This document shows, in pieces, positions 33,887 through 44,790 of a stretch of 64,000 nucleotides of DNA. The notes under the pieces were generated by a model. The model ran no database searches, was not told the origin of the DNA, and saw only the letters and a list, made by a program, of their open reading frames with translations. Origin of the DNA: Astragalus membranaceus (taxonomy: Eukaryota; Streptophyta; Magnoliopsida; Fabales; Fabaceae). How positions within the stretch are numbered: position 1 is the stretch's first letter; each line of letters opens with the position of its first letter. Location of the stretch: assembly GCA_039519185.1 (NCBI GenBank), contig CM076847.1:86090360-86154359 (forward strand), read 5' to 3'. Made by a program: the position numbers and the translations under genes.

Positions 33887-34645
33887 GCAGAGAGAGAGAG
33901 AGAGACGCAGAGAGAGGGAACGGCGACGGTGAGCGACGGTGAGCGACGAGCGAGAGCGATGGAGATCGAAGGGAGGGAACGGCGAGCGAGAGCGATGGAG
34001 ATCGAAGGGAGAGCGACGGTGAGCGACGGAGAGAGAGGGAAATCGAGGGGGGAGGGGAGAGACGGTGAGCGAGAGAGAGAGGGAGCTGCGAAGGGGGGTG
34101 GGGTGGGGGGGGGTGAGGGAGACAGAGAGAGATCGATGAGGTGGTGGGGTGGGGGAGAGACGGTGAGGGAGAGAGAGAGGGAAATCGAGGGGGGAGGGGA
34201 GAGACGATGAGCGAGAGAGAGAGGGAGGTGCGAAGGGGGGGTGGGGATGGGGGGTTCACGGTGGGGGTGGGGGTGGGGGGTGGGAGGGGCGAAGGGGGGG
34301 TGGGGATGGGGATGGGGGGTTCACGGTGGAGGGTGGGGGTGGGGGGTGGGGATGGGGGGTTCACGGTGGGGGTGGGGGGGTGGGGTGGGGCGAAGGGGAA
34401 CAGTGGAGGGTGGGGGTGGGGGTGGGGTGGGGTGGGGTGGGGGGTGGGGGGTGGGGGGTGTGCCTACGTGGCAGTCCACGGGGGCTGCCATGTAGGATTA
34501 GTTAGTCAAACTGAGTCAAAATTGGGGTGGGGGACTTTGATTTTTCAAATTGGGAATATAGGGGGACCAAAATCGTCAAATTAAAACTTTAGGGACCAAA
34601 ATCGTGGATTGATCAAAATAGGGGGACCAAAACTGTATTTAAGCC
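33486..34645. mobile_element. Mutator-like element, 1160 bp, long inverted ends
   Basis: Terminal inverted repeats of about 190 bp start GGCTTAAATACAGTTTTGG (33486) and end with its complement at 34645. Both run through TTTTGGTCCC repeats, TTTGAAAAATC, TTGACTCAGTTTGAC and a CTACGTGGCAG palindrome. Flanks are A10 and A8, compatible with a 9-bp target duplication in poly(A). The interior is (GA)n with TTCGCAGAGAGA units (33815-33905) and G-rich GGGGTGGGG repeats (34230-34450). No transposase. The open frames on both strands are artefacts of this composition. GGCTTAAATA-type ends are familiar from legume Mutator MITEs. Confidence 0.85.
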
Positions 34646-36290
34646 AAAAAAAATGATAAGTGGGGCGCAGTAGAAAAAGTGGGGGTGTAATTAACAGAAA
34701 GGATGGTATTTTGATAATGGGGGGATGCGAGAAGGAAGCCCAGTGCCCCCTTTTTTTATTTAATGGCCCACGCATCCTGAACTCTCCAAAAAGGGGGGGG
34801 GGGCGTTACTAAAAAAACGATGGTGCAAATGGTAAACTGTAAAAAAAAACAAATTAAAATAAAACCCTAGTAACTAAATAGGGCAACTTATCAGCAAACA
34901 AAACCTAATTTCACTCCTTCTTCCCCTTCTGTGCGCCACTAGCTTTTAGAGGAAAGAGAGAGAAAATTTCGGAAAAAATGAGAGAGAGATTTGCGCTGAG
35001 AGGGAGAAGAGAAAGGCTTCACGGAGAGAGAGGGGGAGGGGGAGGACGAGTTTGAGGCAGAGGGGGGAGAGGAGCAAAGAGGAGGCGACGACCAAGGGTG
35101 GGTGGTGCACGGAGGGCCGGCTTCCTCCGTCGGTGGTGACGGCTCCAACGTTGAGAGAGAGAGAGGGAAAACGGAACTGAGAGAGAGTTTAGATCGTGGG
35201 GAGAGAGGGTCGTGTTTTGGGGTGAAGGGAGGCCGTTTGGTGGTGGTGGTTGTTCGCGGTGGCGATGGTGATGGTTTGACCATGAGTGGTGACGGTTGTG
35301 GTGGTTTGGCCATGAGGGGTGATGGTGGCGTACGGTGGAGGGGTTGTCACGGTGGTGAGGGGTGGTTGTTGGTTGTTGGAGAGAGGGAGAGGGCGGCGAC
35401 GTGGTGGCTGTTTGGGGGTGGCTTGGCAGTTGGAGAGAGGGAGAGGGCGGCGACATGGTGGCAGTTTGGGGTGTAGGAGGCAGCGAAGGTGGAGGGAGGT
35501 TCACGGTGGTGTGCTTCTATTCATTGATGGTGGTGATGAGATGAGTGGATGGCTATGGTGGTTGAAGCCATTTTTGGGTTTATTGGTTTTTTTTTTGTTT
35601 TGAAATCCTTGTTTTTTTTTTCTTCTCTTTTTCTTTGTTTCTGATTTTTCCTCCCTCCTCTTCATCTGAAGTTCTTTCCCCCTCCCTTGCGTTTTCGTTT
35701 CTGTCCCCTTAATAGAGGCCTCATGTTTTGTTTTTTTCTATGGCTAGCTGTGAGTTCTTGAAAGGTCTCTCTCAATTTCCAAATTCATGATACTGCATTT
35801 TCTGTTTTTTCTGATTAGGTGTTGGTCTCTGTACTGTAGGCTTAAAACGTGATTAAAGGGTTTGAGAGAGGACAGACCTTAGCATTGGATCCCTATGTGT
35901 TCAGCTGTATGTTTGATATTGGTGATGCTAGGTGCGCAGTAGTGCAGTTGCTTGCCTTGTGAGAACATGTCATGGAGATGATAAAAGAAGTGCTAAACTT
36001 AACCAAAAATAGAAAATGCTTACCTGATGCCTTTTTTTGTATTATTTTTTTTATAACAAATAATATCATAATACAATATATAACCAACATTTCTTATTTT
36101 TATTTTATTAAAATTCTACTAATAACAATTCACAAAAATAAAAAGGTACTATTAATAAAAAATGCAAAAATCACCAATAACTCCAAAATGACACACAAAG
36201 TCGATTAAAATCACAAAATGGATTATCAAGATATTTTTTTGGAATTTTCATGAAAAAGAAGGAAATGTCGGGAAAACTTGGGTGTTCACA
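34646..36290 (-). repeat. Older Ogre/Tat-like LTR, proximal piece
   Basis: On the minus strand this LTR begins TGTGAACACCCAAG at 36290, directly after a purine tract GAGGGGCAAC (36291-36300). It continues leftward through a CT-rich zone (on the minus strand, 34930-35500) like that of the young Ogre LTR. The LTR is then cut by the Mutator-like element and the young Ogre, and continues at 33485-33439 and 15263-14465. Total about 2.5 kb. Ser/Pro-rich frames here are compositional. Confidence 0.75.
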
Positions 36291-36304
36291 GTTGCCCCTC
36301 TGTG
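36291..36304 (-). other. Polypurine tract of the older element
   Basis: Minus-strand CACAGAGGGGCAAC immediately before the LTR start at 36290. It closely resembles the AAAGAGGGGCAG tract of the young Ogre. Confidence 0.75.
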
Positions 36305-36350
36305 CTTATTCTCTTACGATATAATACAGAAAACAAAGTTTTGTTGTATT

Positions 36351-38274
36351 ATCAAAGTAAGAAATAAGTACAGATATGAACCTCAATTTTTACCGGTGAC
36401 ATATGTGAATGCGGATGTGATGAAAAGGTTGAATTAACACCAATAAACAAGGAAAGGTGAACTGCGAGGGCCGGACCAGTAGCGTGAGAGAAAGAAGATA
36501 AGCAATGCCAGAGCAGGATCGATAGCATGCGTATAGAAGAGAATGCCAGGGCGGGGCCGTTAGCACAAGATTAAAGATGCGATGCCAGGGCGTAACCGAT
36601 AGCATGCAGTGCCAGGGCGTAACCGATAGCACAAAATTAAAAAATGCGATGCCAGGCTGAGACCGATAGCATGAAAAACTAGTGCCAGAGCTGAATCGGT
36701 AGCACTGAGTTTAAAATATGATGCCAGGGCGAGACCGATAGCATAAAAAACTAGTGCCAGAGCTGAATCGGTAGCACTGAGTTTAAAATATGATGCCAGG
36801 GCGAGACCGATAGCATGAAAAACTAGTGCCAGAGCTGAATCGGTAGCACTGAGTTTAAAATATGATGCTAGGGCGAGACCGATAGCATGAAAAACTAGTG
36901 CCAGAGCTGAATCGGTAGCACTGAGTTTAAAATATGATGCCAGGGCGAGACCGATAGCATGAAAATAAAGACAATGCCAGGGTGAGACCGATAGCACAAG
37001 ATTAAAGATGCGATGTCAGGGCGTAACCGATAGCATGCAGTGTCAGGGCGTAACCGATAGCACAAAAATTAAAATATGTGATGTCAGGGCGTAACCGATA
37101 GCATGTAGTGCCAGGGCGTAACCGATAGCACAAAATTTAAAAGACAATGCCTGGGCTGAACCGATAGCATGCAAAACAAAAAAATTTGATGATGAGAAAA
37201 TGTAATGTCAGAGGTGATAGTAAAATGCAATTAATGTTCTTCTATAAATGGTCAATCTTTAGAACTTGAACCATTGCGCCGAACTCTCGATCTTCGACCA
37301 ATCAAACCTTTTATCAAAGTAAGAAATAAGTACAGATATGAACCTCAATTTTTACCGGTGACATATGTGAATGCGGATGTGATGAAAAGGTTGAATTAAC
37401 ACCAATAAACAAGGAAAGGTGAACTGCGAGGGCCGGACCAGTAGCGTGAGAGAAAGAAGATAAGCAATGCCAGAGCAGGATCGATAGCATGCGTATAGAA
37501 GAGAATGCCAGGGCGGGGCCGTTAGCACAAGATTAAAGATGCGATGCCAGGGCGTAACCGATAGCATGCAGTGCCAGGGCGTAACCGATAGCACAAAATT
37601 AAAAAATGCGATGCCAGGCTGAGACCGATAGCATGAAAAACTAGTGCCAGAGCTGAATCGGTAGCACTGAGTTTAAAATATGATGCCAGGGCGAGACCGA
37701 TAGCATAAAAAACTAGTGCCAGAGCTGAATCGGTAGCACTGAGTTTAAAATATGATGCCAGGGCGAGACCGATAGCATGAAAAACTAGTGCCAGAGCTGA
37801 ATCGGTAGCACTGAGTTTAAAATATGATGCTAGGGCGAGACCGATAGCATGAAAAACTAGTGCCAGAGCTGAATCGGTAGCACTGAGTTTAAAATATGAT
37901 GCTAGGGCGAGACCGATAGCATGAAAATAAAGACAATGCCAGGGTGAGACCGATAGCACAAGATTAAAGATGCGATGCCAGGGCGTAACCGATAGCATGC
38001 AGTGTCAGGGCGTAACCGATAGCACAAAAATTAAAATATGTGATGCCAGGGCGTAACCGATAGCATGTAGTGCCAGGGCGTAACCGGTAGCACAAAATTT
38101 AAAAGACAATGCCTGGGCTGAACCGATAGCATGCAAAACAAAAAAATTTGATGATGAGAAAATGTAATGTCAGAGGTGATAGTAAAATGCAATTAATGTT
38201 CTTCTATAAATTGTCAATCTTTAGAACTTGAACCATTGCGCCGAACTCTCGATCTTCGACCAATCAAACCTTTT
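36351..38274 (-). repeat. Exact 962-bp tandem duplication in the older 3' UTR
   Basis: Copy 1 is 36351-37312 and copy 2 is 37313-38274. They differ at only a few bases, so the duplication is young relative to the element. Each contains many short units of about 25 bp (plus-strand core GCCAGGGCGNNACCGATAGCA), with a higher-order 72-bp period repeated four times (36681-36960 in copy 1). In most units the 4-bp ends are complementary and vary together: ATGC...GCAT or GTGC...GCAC. Leu/Ala-rich open frames across the array are repeat translations, not genes. Confidence 0.9.
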
Positions 38275-39080
38275 ACCATTTTTCCTTCGCCGGCCCTATT
38301 AACCCTTCTTACTTGTCTTATCAATTATTCTTTTGGAAGCCTTTTGAGATGTTAAACCGTAGCATGGAAGGGAAATGCAATGCATGCCTTGCTTTGAATG
38401 ACTCTATTTTTTTTTATTATTATTACTTTATTCACAAAGAGACTGGAAAAACACATGCTTCTTGTCATGAAGTGGAATGCAGGGTTTGATATGAATTGTA
38501 TGCATGTTATGACATGAAATGTATGCATGCTATGACATGAAATGTAAGAGTTATGCATGCGCATAGAAATGGACATGTTCTAAAGGTTATATTTGCTGAG
38601 AATATGTTTTCGTGCATGTTTTATTTGAAACCAATCAACCTTGTCCTCAGTTGGAAACTTATCATTATCTTTGCCTTGCCAGATCTCTTTTCTTTTATGA
38701 TCCTCATCCTTCAAAGCATGACACATGCTCAAGTTTGACCCTTTCTCACAGATTGTCGTTAGCGCTCTAAATCATATCAATGATTCTGAGTTGACTATTT
38801 TTGAAGCATTACCTAATGAGTATGCATAGATTCACGGGCCTTAAAAACTGGACTTTTTTTGGGTTTCTGGATTGTTTGTTTCGGGTCTTTGCATGTTTGG
38901 AAGTGAATGTTGTTTACAAAGTGAAAGAAATGGGGAAGACGAAGAGAAACCAAGATAGTTGGGAAAAGGGATTAGGCTTGCCTCGAGGTTAATCTTTTTG
39001 AGCATTTCTATTTACTTGAGGCAACTTACTTGGTAGAAATTGGTAAGATGTTTTACACAAAAGGAATGACTACTTGGTGT
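38275..39080 (-). other. Older element 3' UTR, unstructured part
   Basis: No gene. Short phrases such as GACATGAAATGTATGCATG repeat two or three times near 38480-38545. Confidence 0.5.
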
Positions 39081-39580
39081 AAGCAACCAAAGTTGGACTT
39101 ATGAAGGGTTTTGCAAAAGATTTTCCCTTATGTGGCAAATGATGTTCTCAAAGAGGAAATAACACTGATGTTAGAAAGTAGAGTTTGACTCACAAAGGGT
39201 TATTGCAAAAATTTTGCCCCGGTATTGGTAAAAAACATTGCCCTAAGAAGAGACCACACAGGTGTGGCAAACATAGTTTGAATGGTGTAAGGTCTTGCAA
39301 CATTTTTGCCTCAGTTTACTGAAAAGACATTGCCCCGAGAGAAGATTACACTGGTGTAGCAAGCGAAGTTGGACTCATTAAAGGGTCATACAAAACTTTT
39401 GCCCCAAAATTGGTGTACAGTATTGCTCCTGGAATGAGACTATACTAGCATAGCACACAAAGTTTGACTCATGAACGTCTTCCCAAATGCTTGCCCCAGT
39501 GTTGGTGAAAGGCATTGCCCTGAGAGAAGACTGAACTGGTATAGCAAGAAATGTTCAATTAATGAAGGGTTGTGCAAAAA
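39080..39580 (-). repeat. Degenerate tandem repeat, period about 110 bp
   Basis: Four to five diverged units on the plus strand with landmarks AAAGTTGGACTCATGAAGGG, TTTTGCCCC, TTGGTGAAA, CATTGCCCTGAGA and ACTGGTGTAGCAA in fixed order. It lies in the presumed 3' UTR of the older minus-strand element. Confidence 0.75.
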
Positions 39581-39758
39581 TTTTGTTGGCTCAGAGTGGA
39601 TTTCTTGGGACTCCCAAGGTTACCTCAAACCATAAAAATTTCCCCAATGTGTCATTCTGTTAGACTCGAAAGGAAGAGATTACGCTAGTGAATGAACATA
39701 TCAAACATAAACTTCTCAAATGTAGCCTGATTCCCCTTTTGTGCCCTAATTTTTGCCT

Positions 39759-40486
39759 AGACTGTCCTTGCAGGTTTTCAGTCTGGCGGGCTTTGATTCA
39801 ATTTTTTTAAGACCCTAATTTTTTTCTTAGACCGCCCTTTCGGGTTTTCGATCTTGCCGGTCTCATTCTTTCTTTTTTTCACTTTCTTATTGTTCATTTT
39901 TTTAGAGTAAAGAATAGTTAAAAGAAAATAAATGATTTATCTCAAAATTAACATTATAAAAATGAAAGCAATCATTCATCGATTAGAGTGGACTTTTAGA
40001 GGCTTGTAATGTGGCTATGAGTTATAAGGTTAAGAAAAATGGGGTTAGAAGGCTCAAGAAATTGTTTTATGGGTTATGGGTTAGGACGAAAAGGGTTAGA
40101 AGGCTCAAGAACCTATTTTATGGGTTATAGGTTAAGACAAAAGGGTTAGAAGGCTCAAGAACCTCTTTCATGGGTTATGGGTTAAGAAAAAAAAGGATTT
40201 GGAGGCCCAAAAAAATGATTTATGGGTTAAAAGGATCAATGATCTTTAGTGCATTTATTTCTATTTGTATTCCCAGTACACCACTCTTTTTCTTGTAACA
40301 CCCATCCATTCTCCTTCTAACATGATTTATTTTTTCGTTTCTTGACTTTTTCACTTTTTTTTTCATTTTTCACTTCTTTCTAATTTGGCATAGCTGATTT
40401 CATCCTTCACCCCTTCTTCATTTATGACTCTCATTTTCTTTTATGCCCTAATTTTTGCCAAGACTGCCTATACAAGTTTTCAGTCT
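39759..40486 (-). other. Three conserved hairpins in the older 3' UTR
   Basis: Minus-strand hairpins with the layout of those after the young pol gene. 39784-39759: AGACTG/CAGTCT, inner CCT/AGG. 39854-39829: AGATCG/CGGTCT, inner CCC/GGG with GAAA loop. 40486-40461: AGACTG/CAGTCT, inner CTT/AGG with GUAU loop. Each has exactly four A on the 5' side between the stems and is followed by AAAAATTAGGG-type sequence. They lie 3.5-4.2 kb before the polypurine tract, against about 1.4 kb in the young element, so the older 3' UTR has expanded by tandem repeats. Confidence 0.75.
40020..40230 (-). repeat. Tandem repeat, period about 58 bp
   Basis: Four units on the plus strand with GGGTTAGAAGGCTCAAGAA and TTTATGGGTTATGGGTTA. 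Confidence 0.8.
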
Positions 40487-40489
40487 CGC

Positions 40490-41280
40490 GGGCTTCATTT
40501 TTCCTTTTATCTCATTGTACCTTTGGAAATCTAAATGCACTAAATTTCACCGCAGGGTCGATCCTTGTCCAGGGTTTAATGAAAGGAAATTACAAGCTCA
40601 AAGGGGACGGCAAGGGTTCGTTTTCAGGATAGAGAAAAATGGTCACTCTTCATTTCAAATCGTGATTTCTTATTTTCAAACATTAATTTTGAAACAACAT
40701 TAGCGCATGGCTAACATTATTCTCTTAAAAAGTTCCTTTGCTCTCTTTTTCTTTTACTTTTCTTTTCTTTTCTTTTTTTTTTTGGGGAATTGGACCTTTC
40801 AAAAACCGACATCCATTCACCAGCTCATCCTCGAATGACGCACACAAAAGGGCTTCGAGAATTATCGCATGAGGCAATCAATGGATTGGGGACCAAATCT
40901 TAAGGGATAATGGGGTGCAAAGAATGGGAAAGAGCTTTTAAGTCCATGCAAATTCATTAGTATAAAGCTTCAACGAAGCCAACTTGACTTTACACAACAT
41001 GATTGCAAAGCGCTAATGACAATCATATTTTTTTGCTTTGAGCTTTTAGTTCGAGAACTAATTCCCAACCTTATGTCTCCCTTCCCTTTTTGAATGCCCC
41101 GTGAAATCCTCCCACTCAGTACACTTCCTTACGCCTCTTTCCAACAAGTCTCAAAAGAATGATCTGATTCCATGAGTCAAAGCTTGATTGGCATCCACCT
41201 TGATGCAGGCACACAAAATTCAACTTTCTTTTGTGAAAGAAAAAAATGTGGATGGACACTCAATGACTTTTAAAATTCTT
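40490..41280. other. Unassigned, probably upstream part of the older 3' UTR
   Basis: No coding match. An open frame of 82 codons at 40455-40703 overlaps one of the conserved hairpins and has no domain. I could not find the pol gene of the older element to the right, so the element is truncated or its pol is not recognisable. Confidence 0.35.
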
Positions 41281-41289
41281 TATATATGA

Positions 41290-42340
41290 CAAATGAAAGG
41301 ATGCTATGGAGTGCATGGATATATTTTGTGTATGCAAACATACGTCCTAAGATGCAATATGCATTTGTTTTGTGATAATTTTTTTTCGTTTTTATGCAAG
41401 AAATGCAATGCAATTCTATTTACTGGTGTAATTATGTATAACATGCAACAAATTTTTTTATGTATAGACAAAGAAAAATGGAGAATTCTTATGATGTTAT
41501 GCTATGACAGTGCATGAACTTAGAGCCATCATACCGATGTTTATCCTATGATGCCACATTCAATGTATTTCTTTTATGAGACACCATGCAAAAAAAAAAA
41601 TTATTCATTTGAATATATGCAAATATTTTTTTTAGAATGCAGCATGATCTTTTATGCATGAAATGCAATGCAATTTCCTAGTTGGTACATATTTGAAGAA
41701 AATAAGCCATGATTGACAATGTGATTTATTTTATTTACTCATGAATGTACATACAACATGCAAGAACAATTTTTATGTATATGCAAAGAAAAAAACAAAA
41801 AAAGGGAAATTTTATGATGTTATGCTATGAAAGTGCATGTATTTTTGTTATCAATGCAAGTATTTATCCTAAGAAGCAACTGTCAAAACCCAAGCAACTT
41901 TGAAAGAGAATAGACCGGGATGAATGATGAATGACAATGTGATTTTTTTTATTTACCTGTGAGAATGCAAAAATATTTTTTTTTCTAGAATTTATTCCAT
42001 GAAAAATATTAAATGTGGAGGAGATTGTATTTTTCAAAGACACTCGATCTAATGCTCAATAAGAAAAGAGTATATGTTTTTTCTTTGACATAAAATGCCT
42101 CTATATGCAAACATTTTTTCTTAGAATGCGACATGATACGTTATGGATGAAATGTAATGCGATTTTTTCTTTTTTTTCCCTCTTCTGCAAGGAAATGCTA
42201 TGAGGATTGACAAATGTATTTTGTTTTATTCACTAATGAAAGGATGCATAACATGCATGGATTTTTATATACAAGCAAAGAAAAAAATGAAATATGGAGG
42301 AATTTATGAAGAATAACGATGCAATGAAAATGTGCACCAC
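41290..42340. repeat. Irregular long repeat (about 330-490 bp units)
   Basis: Three diverged units carry the same landmarks in order: GAATGCAGCATGATC, TTATGCATGAAATGCAATGC, ACATGCAAGAA, TTTTTATGTATATGCAAAGA and ATGATGTTATGCTATGA. Spacing varies because of T-run and local insertions. No coding. Confidence 0.65.
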
Positions 42341-42972
42341 ATGCAGAAATAGGTGATGATGGTGATGCTCATACAGGTGATGATGCCCTTATTGGCTACG
42401 TTATTGGTGATGATTGGTACCACATGCATATACCCGTTGGTGTGGGTTGCATCTCATCCATTTACTCATGATGTTGGTGATAATTCTTAGTGATTTGTAA
42501 TTTGATGTTGTTGTGAAGCAGTTGATATAGTTGTCATAATTCTAGCATATTGCTTATCATATATGCTATTATAATGTAGATATCTCACCCCTTCTGTTTG
42601 AATGTTACCCCTATGTTGGTAACGTGCAGGTGATTGCGAGTGAAGGCATGTCTACCTTCGCTAGTCGAGTCGGTGTCGTCGCTCTGATACGTAGCACTCG
42701 GGGGGGATGAACGCTAGGCTTTATTAGTGTCTCTGTTATTCTAATTTTTGAAGTTTTATGGTGATGTTAAGATTATTGTTTAACCCTATATTTTTATTCC
42801 GCTGCATGGTGATGGAGTTACTATTATATGTCGTATTATTTAATGGTAAGTTTTAGTATTGGTGTGTGATGTTTAACGGTGTAAATGTGGCATCCCTTGT
42901 GGGTGTATTGAAAAATGTTTTTGAAACTCTGATTTTTGTCAAAAAAAATTCGGGTAGAAAAGGGGTGTTACA
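42341..42972. repeat. Partial LTR ending GGGGTGTTACA
   Basis: The right edge reads AAAAGGGGTGTTACA (minus strand TGTAACACCCCTTTTC), a common gypsy LTR terminus. It abuts the PMD remnant at 42973. The other edge was not found and no target duplication is visible, so orientation and length are open. Tandem GGTGATGATG-type phrases occur at 42350-42415. Confidence 0.45.
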
Positions 42973-43434
42973 TTGGACGATGTGTCCAACTTGCTGCATC
43001 TGTCGTTGACTGGCACATTTAGGTTCCCTACCGGTACATTTATTGCTGACATGGCCATTCAGGCGGGGATTGAGTGGTTGGGGATACGGCAGATTTATTG
43101 TGCGATAGAGACACATCATACCAGGGGACCATATTTCAGGTTCAGTTTTTTAGAGAATGCCTACATAGGAAACCTGGAGTTGGGTTACGTGGATTTTGCG
43201 TTATAGCTTAATTAGTGGGAAGTATAATGAAGTAAAAACTGAACTAGTATTATTATTTCAGTGTTGGATCTACGAGTATTTCCCCACTATCAGCGATCGC
43301 GAGGATTTTGGTCCTTATCAGCGGCCGCGTTGTGTGAGGTGGAGAAATAAAAAGAAAGACGCTCTCAAGCTTATAAATTTTCGGAGTATGCTGGATGCCT
43401 TACGACTCGAGCACGTTACATGGAACATTTGATC
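42973..43434 (+). pseudogene. Plant mobile domain (PMD) fragment
   Basis: Two conserved blocks of the aminotransferase-like plant mobile domain (PF10536 type): LDDVSNLLHLSLTG ... FSFLENAYIGNLELG in one frame (42973-43200), and QCWIYEYFPTIS ... FRSMLDALRLEHVTWN in another (about 43259-43431). Between them the roughly 100 central residues are missing and replaced by about 60 bp that recur at 43584-43632. The start abuts an LTR edge, so the N-terminus is lost. PMD proteins exist as host genes (MAIL/MAIN type) and inside transposons. This fragment is non-functional. Confidence 0.8.
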
Positions 43435-43583
43435 AAAAGTGTCGGCAACATCAATGTTGTTGAAGAGTGTCGGTAAATAATTAAATAAAAAAAACACATT
43501 TCGGATTTATCTAACAAGGTAGTTTTGTAAGTTTGTGTTACTTGCCAGCAAAAATGGTAAGAGTTGTGTTATAGACCACCTAC

Positions 43584-43632
43584 CTTATAGCTTAATTAGT
43601 GGGAAGTATAATGAAGTAGAAACTGAACTAGT
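43584..43632 (+). repeat. 48-bp direct repeat shared with the PMD gap
   Basis: TTATAGCTTAATTAGTGGGA and the next 28 bases match 43201-43249 with a single mismatch. The first copy sits exactly where the PMD fragment lost its centre. A GGATTTATCTAACAAGG phrase at 43503 recalls the motif clusters of 12-13 kb. Confidence 0.8.
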
Positions 43633-43919
43633 AAAAAGTCACTCACTCATTCTCACTCTCCCCCGTCTTTCTTGCTAGACCGTTCGTATAGGTGTAGGCA
43701 ACAACACCATCTCATGTTAGTACTTTTAGTTGTCTTTCAGAAGAGTGCATCCATTTCTCGCGCGTTGCTTATAACTACTTAGTTGTCAAATCAAAGTCAG
43801 GTGGTTTGTGGTGGTAAAAGTCATCCAAACTCAAAAGGCAACCTTAATAAGTGGAATTAAAATAGTACAGTCCACTAGCAGATTAATTCTTTCCCCACAG
43901 GTAAGTGCTTGCGCTTGTA

Positions 43920-44340
43920 ACTGTCGACTTCTTTTTTGTTACATGATCCCCCTATCATCGCTAACAAAAAGTTGATTTCCGGCAAATGCCACCTCACTTT
44001 GTTATAGACATTTCTTTTTTAAAAAGTTGTTATGAATATTGTTACAGCTAGTATCTTTGTTATGGATATTGTTACATCTAGTATCTTTCAGAAGAGTGCA
44101 TCCATTTCTCGCGCGTTGCTTATAACTAGTTAAGTGCTTGTAACTTTGTTATGGATATTGTTACAGCTAGTATCTTCGTTATGGATATTGTTAGGGATAT
44201 TGTTACAGCTAGTATCTTTCATATGCAAGTAAACTAAACCGGTTGCTTAGCTCATTTTTAGTCCAATTCTGGTTTCACTTTCACATAACAACCTACAGTT
44301 GACCCATATAATATTTTTTATATATACTTCAATTTTGACA
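43920..44340. repeat. Repeat shared with 46345-46560
   Basis: Segments CCCCCTATCATCGCTAACAA to TGTTACAGCTAG and TTTCACTTTCACATAACAAC to CTTCAATTTTG are found again, contiguous, at 46378-46560. Here they are separated by three local repeats of GTTATGGATATTGTTACAGC. No coding. Confidence 0.75.
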
Positions 44341-44391
44341 TCACAATGGATCTCATGCACCGAAGGATGCTAGCTTTGAAGAGTTGAGAGA

Positions 44392-44790
44392 CCAAATCTA
44401 TTCAAGGAAAAGTAAGGCTGATACTCCACATCACAAGTCTTTCCTCCCCTCATTGTTGTCTTCGAGAAATACTGAGTCGGACCAATAGTGTCATGGAATC
44501 CAAGAACCTCTCAATTTTCCAATCCTTTTTCACCTCCGTTTGGTTATCGAGAAAACGGATCAACTATCGGCAATTATAAGCATGACCCAATTTTCAAAAT
44601 GTTTCTTTCTTTTTATTTGCAATGATCACCGATAGTTCCTCCGTTTGTGAAAAAGGATTGAAAAATTAAAAGGTTCTTGGATTCCACGACACTATTGGTC
44701 CCGGCTCCGTATTTCTCGAAGACAATAATGAGTGGATGAAAGACTTGTGATGTGGAGTATCCGTCTTACTTTTCCTTGAATGATATTTGG
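44392..44790. mobile_element. Foldback (long inverted repeat) element, 399 bp
   Basis: The left arm starts CCAAATCTATTCAAGG and its complement ends the right arm at 44790. The arms of about 170 bp are roughly 90 percent complementary by eye, and further pairing (AACTATCGG with CCGATAGTT) narrows the loop to about 70 bp. Right halves also occur at 11230-11490, 48517-48660 and 50760-50945. No coding and no clear target duplication. A transcript would form a long hairpin. Confidence 0.75.

Noticed and set aside
33714..34584. Long Pro/Ser-rich and Gly-rich frames on both strands
   Set aside because: Translations of (GA)n and G-rich repeats inside the Mutator-like element, with no domain and mirror frames on both strands.
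34939..35603. Pro-rich minus-strand and Gly/Val-rich plus-strand frames
   Set aside because: CT-rich zone of the older LTR, the same situation as in the young Ogre LTR.
36390..37998. Repetitive Leu/Ala-rich minus-strand frames
   Set aside because: The 72-bp period is divisible by three, so any frame without stops stays open through the array. There is no protein-like constraint.
36351..38274. CRISPR-like array
   Set aside because: Repeats are contiguous variants without unique spacers, in a plant retrotransposon 3' UTR.
42853..43119. Minus-strand frame over the LTR end and PMD fragment
   Set aside because: Spans an LTR-PMD junction; shadow of the plus-strand PMD frame.
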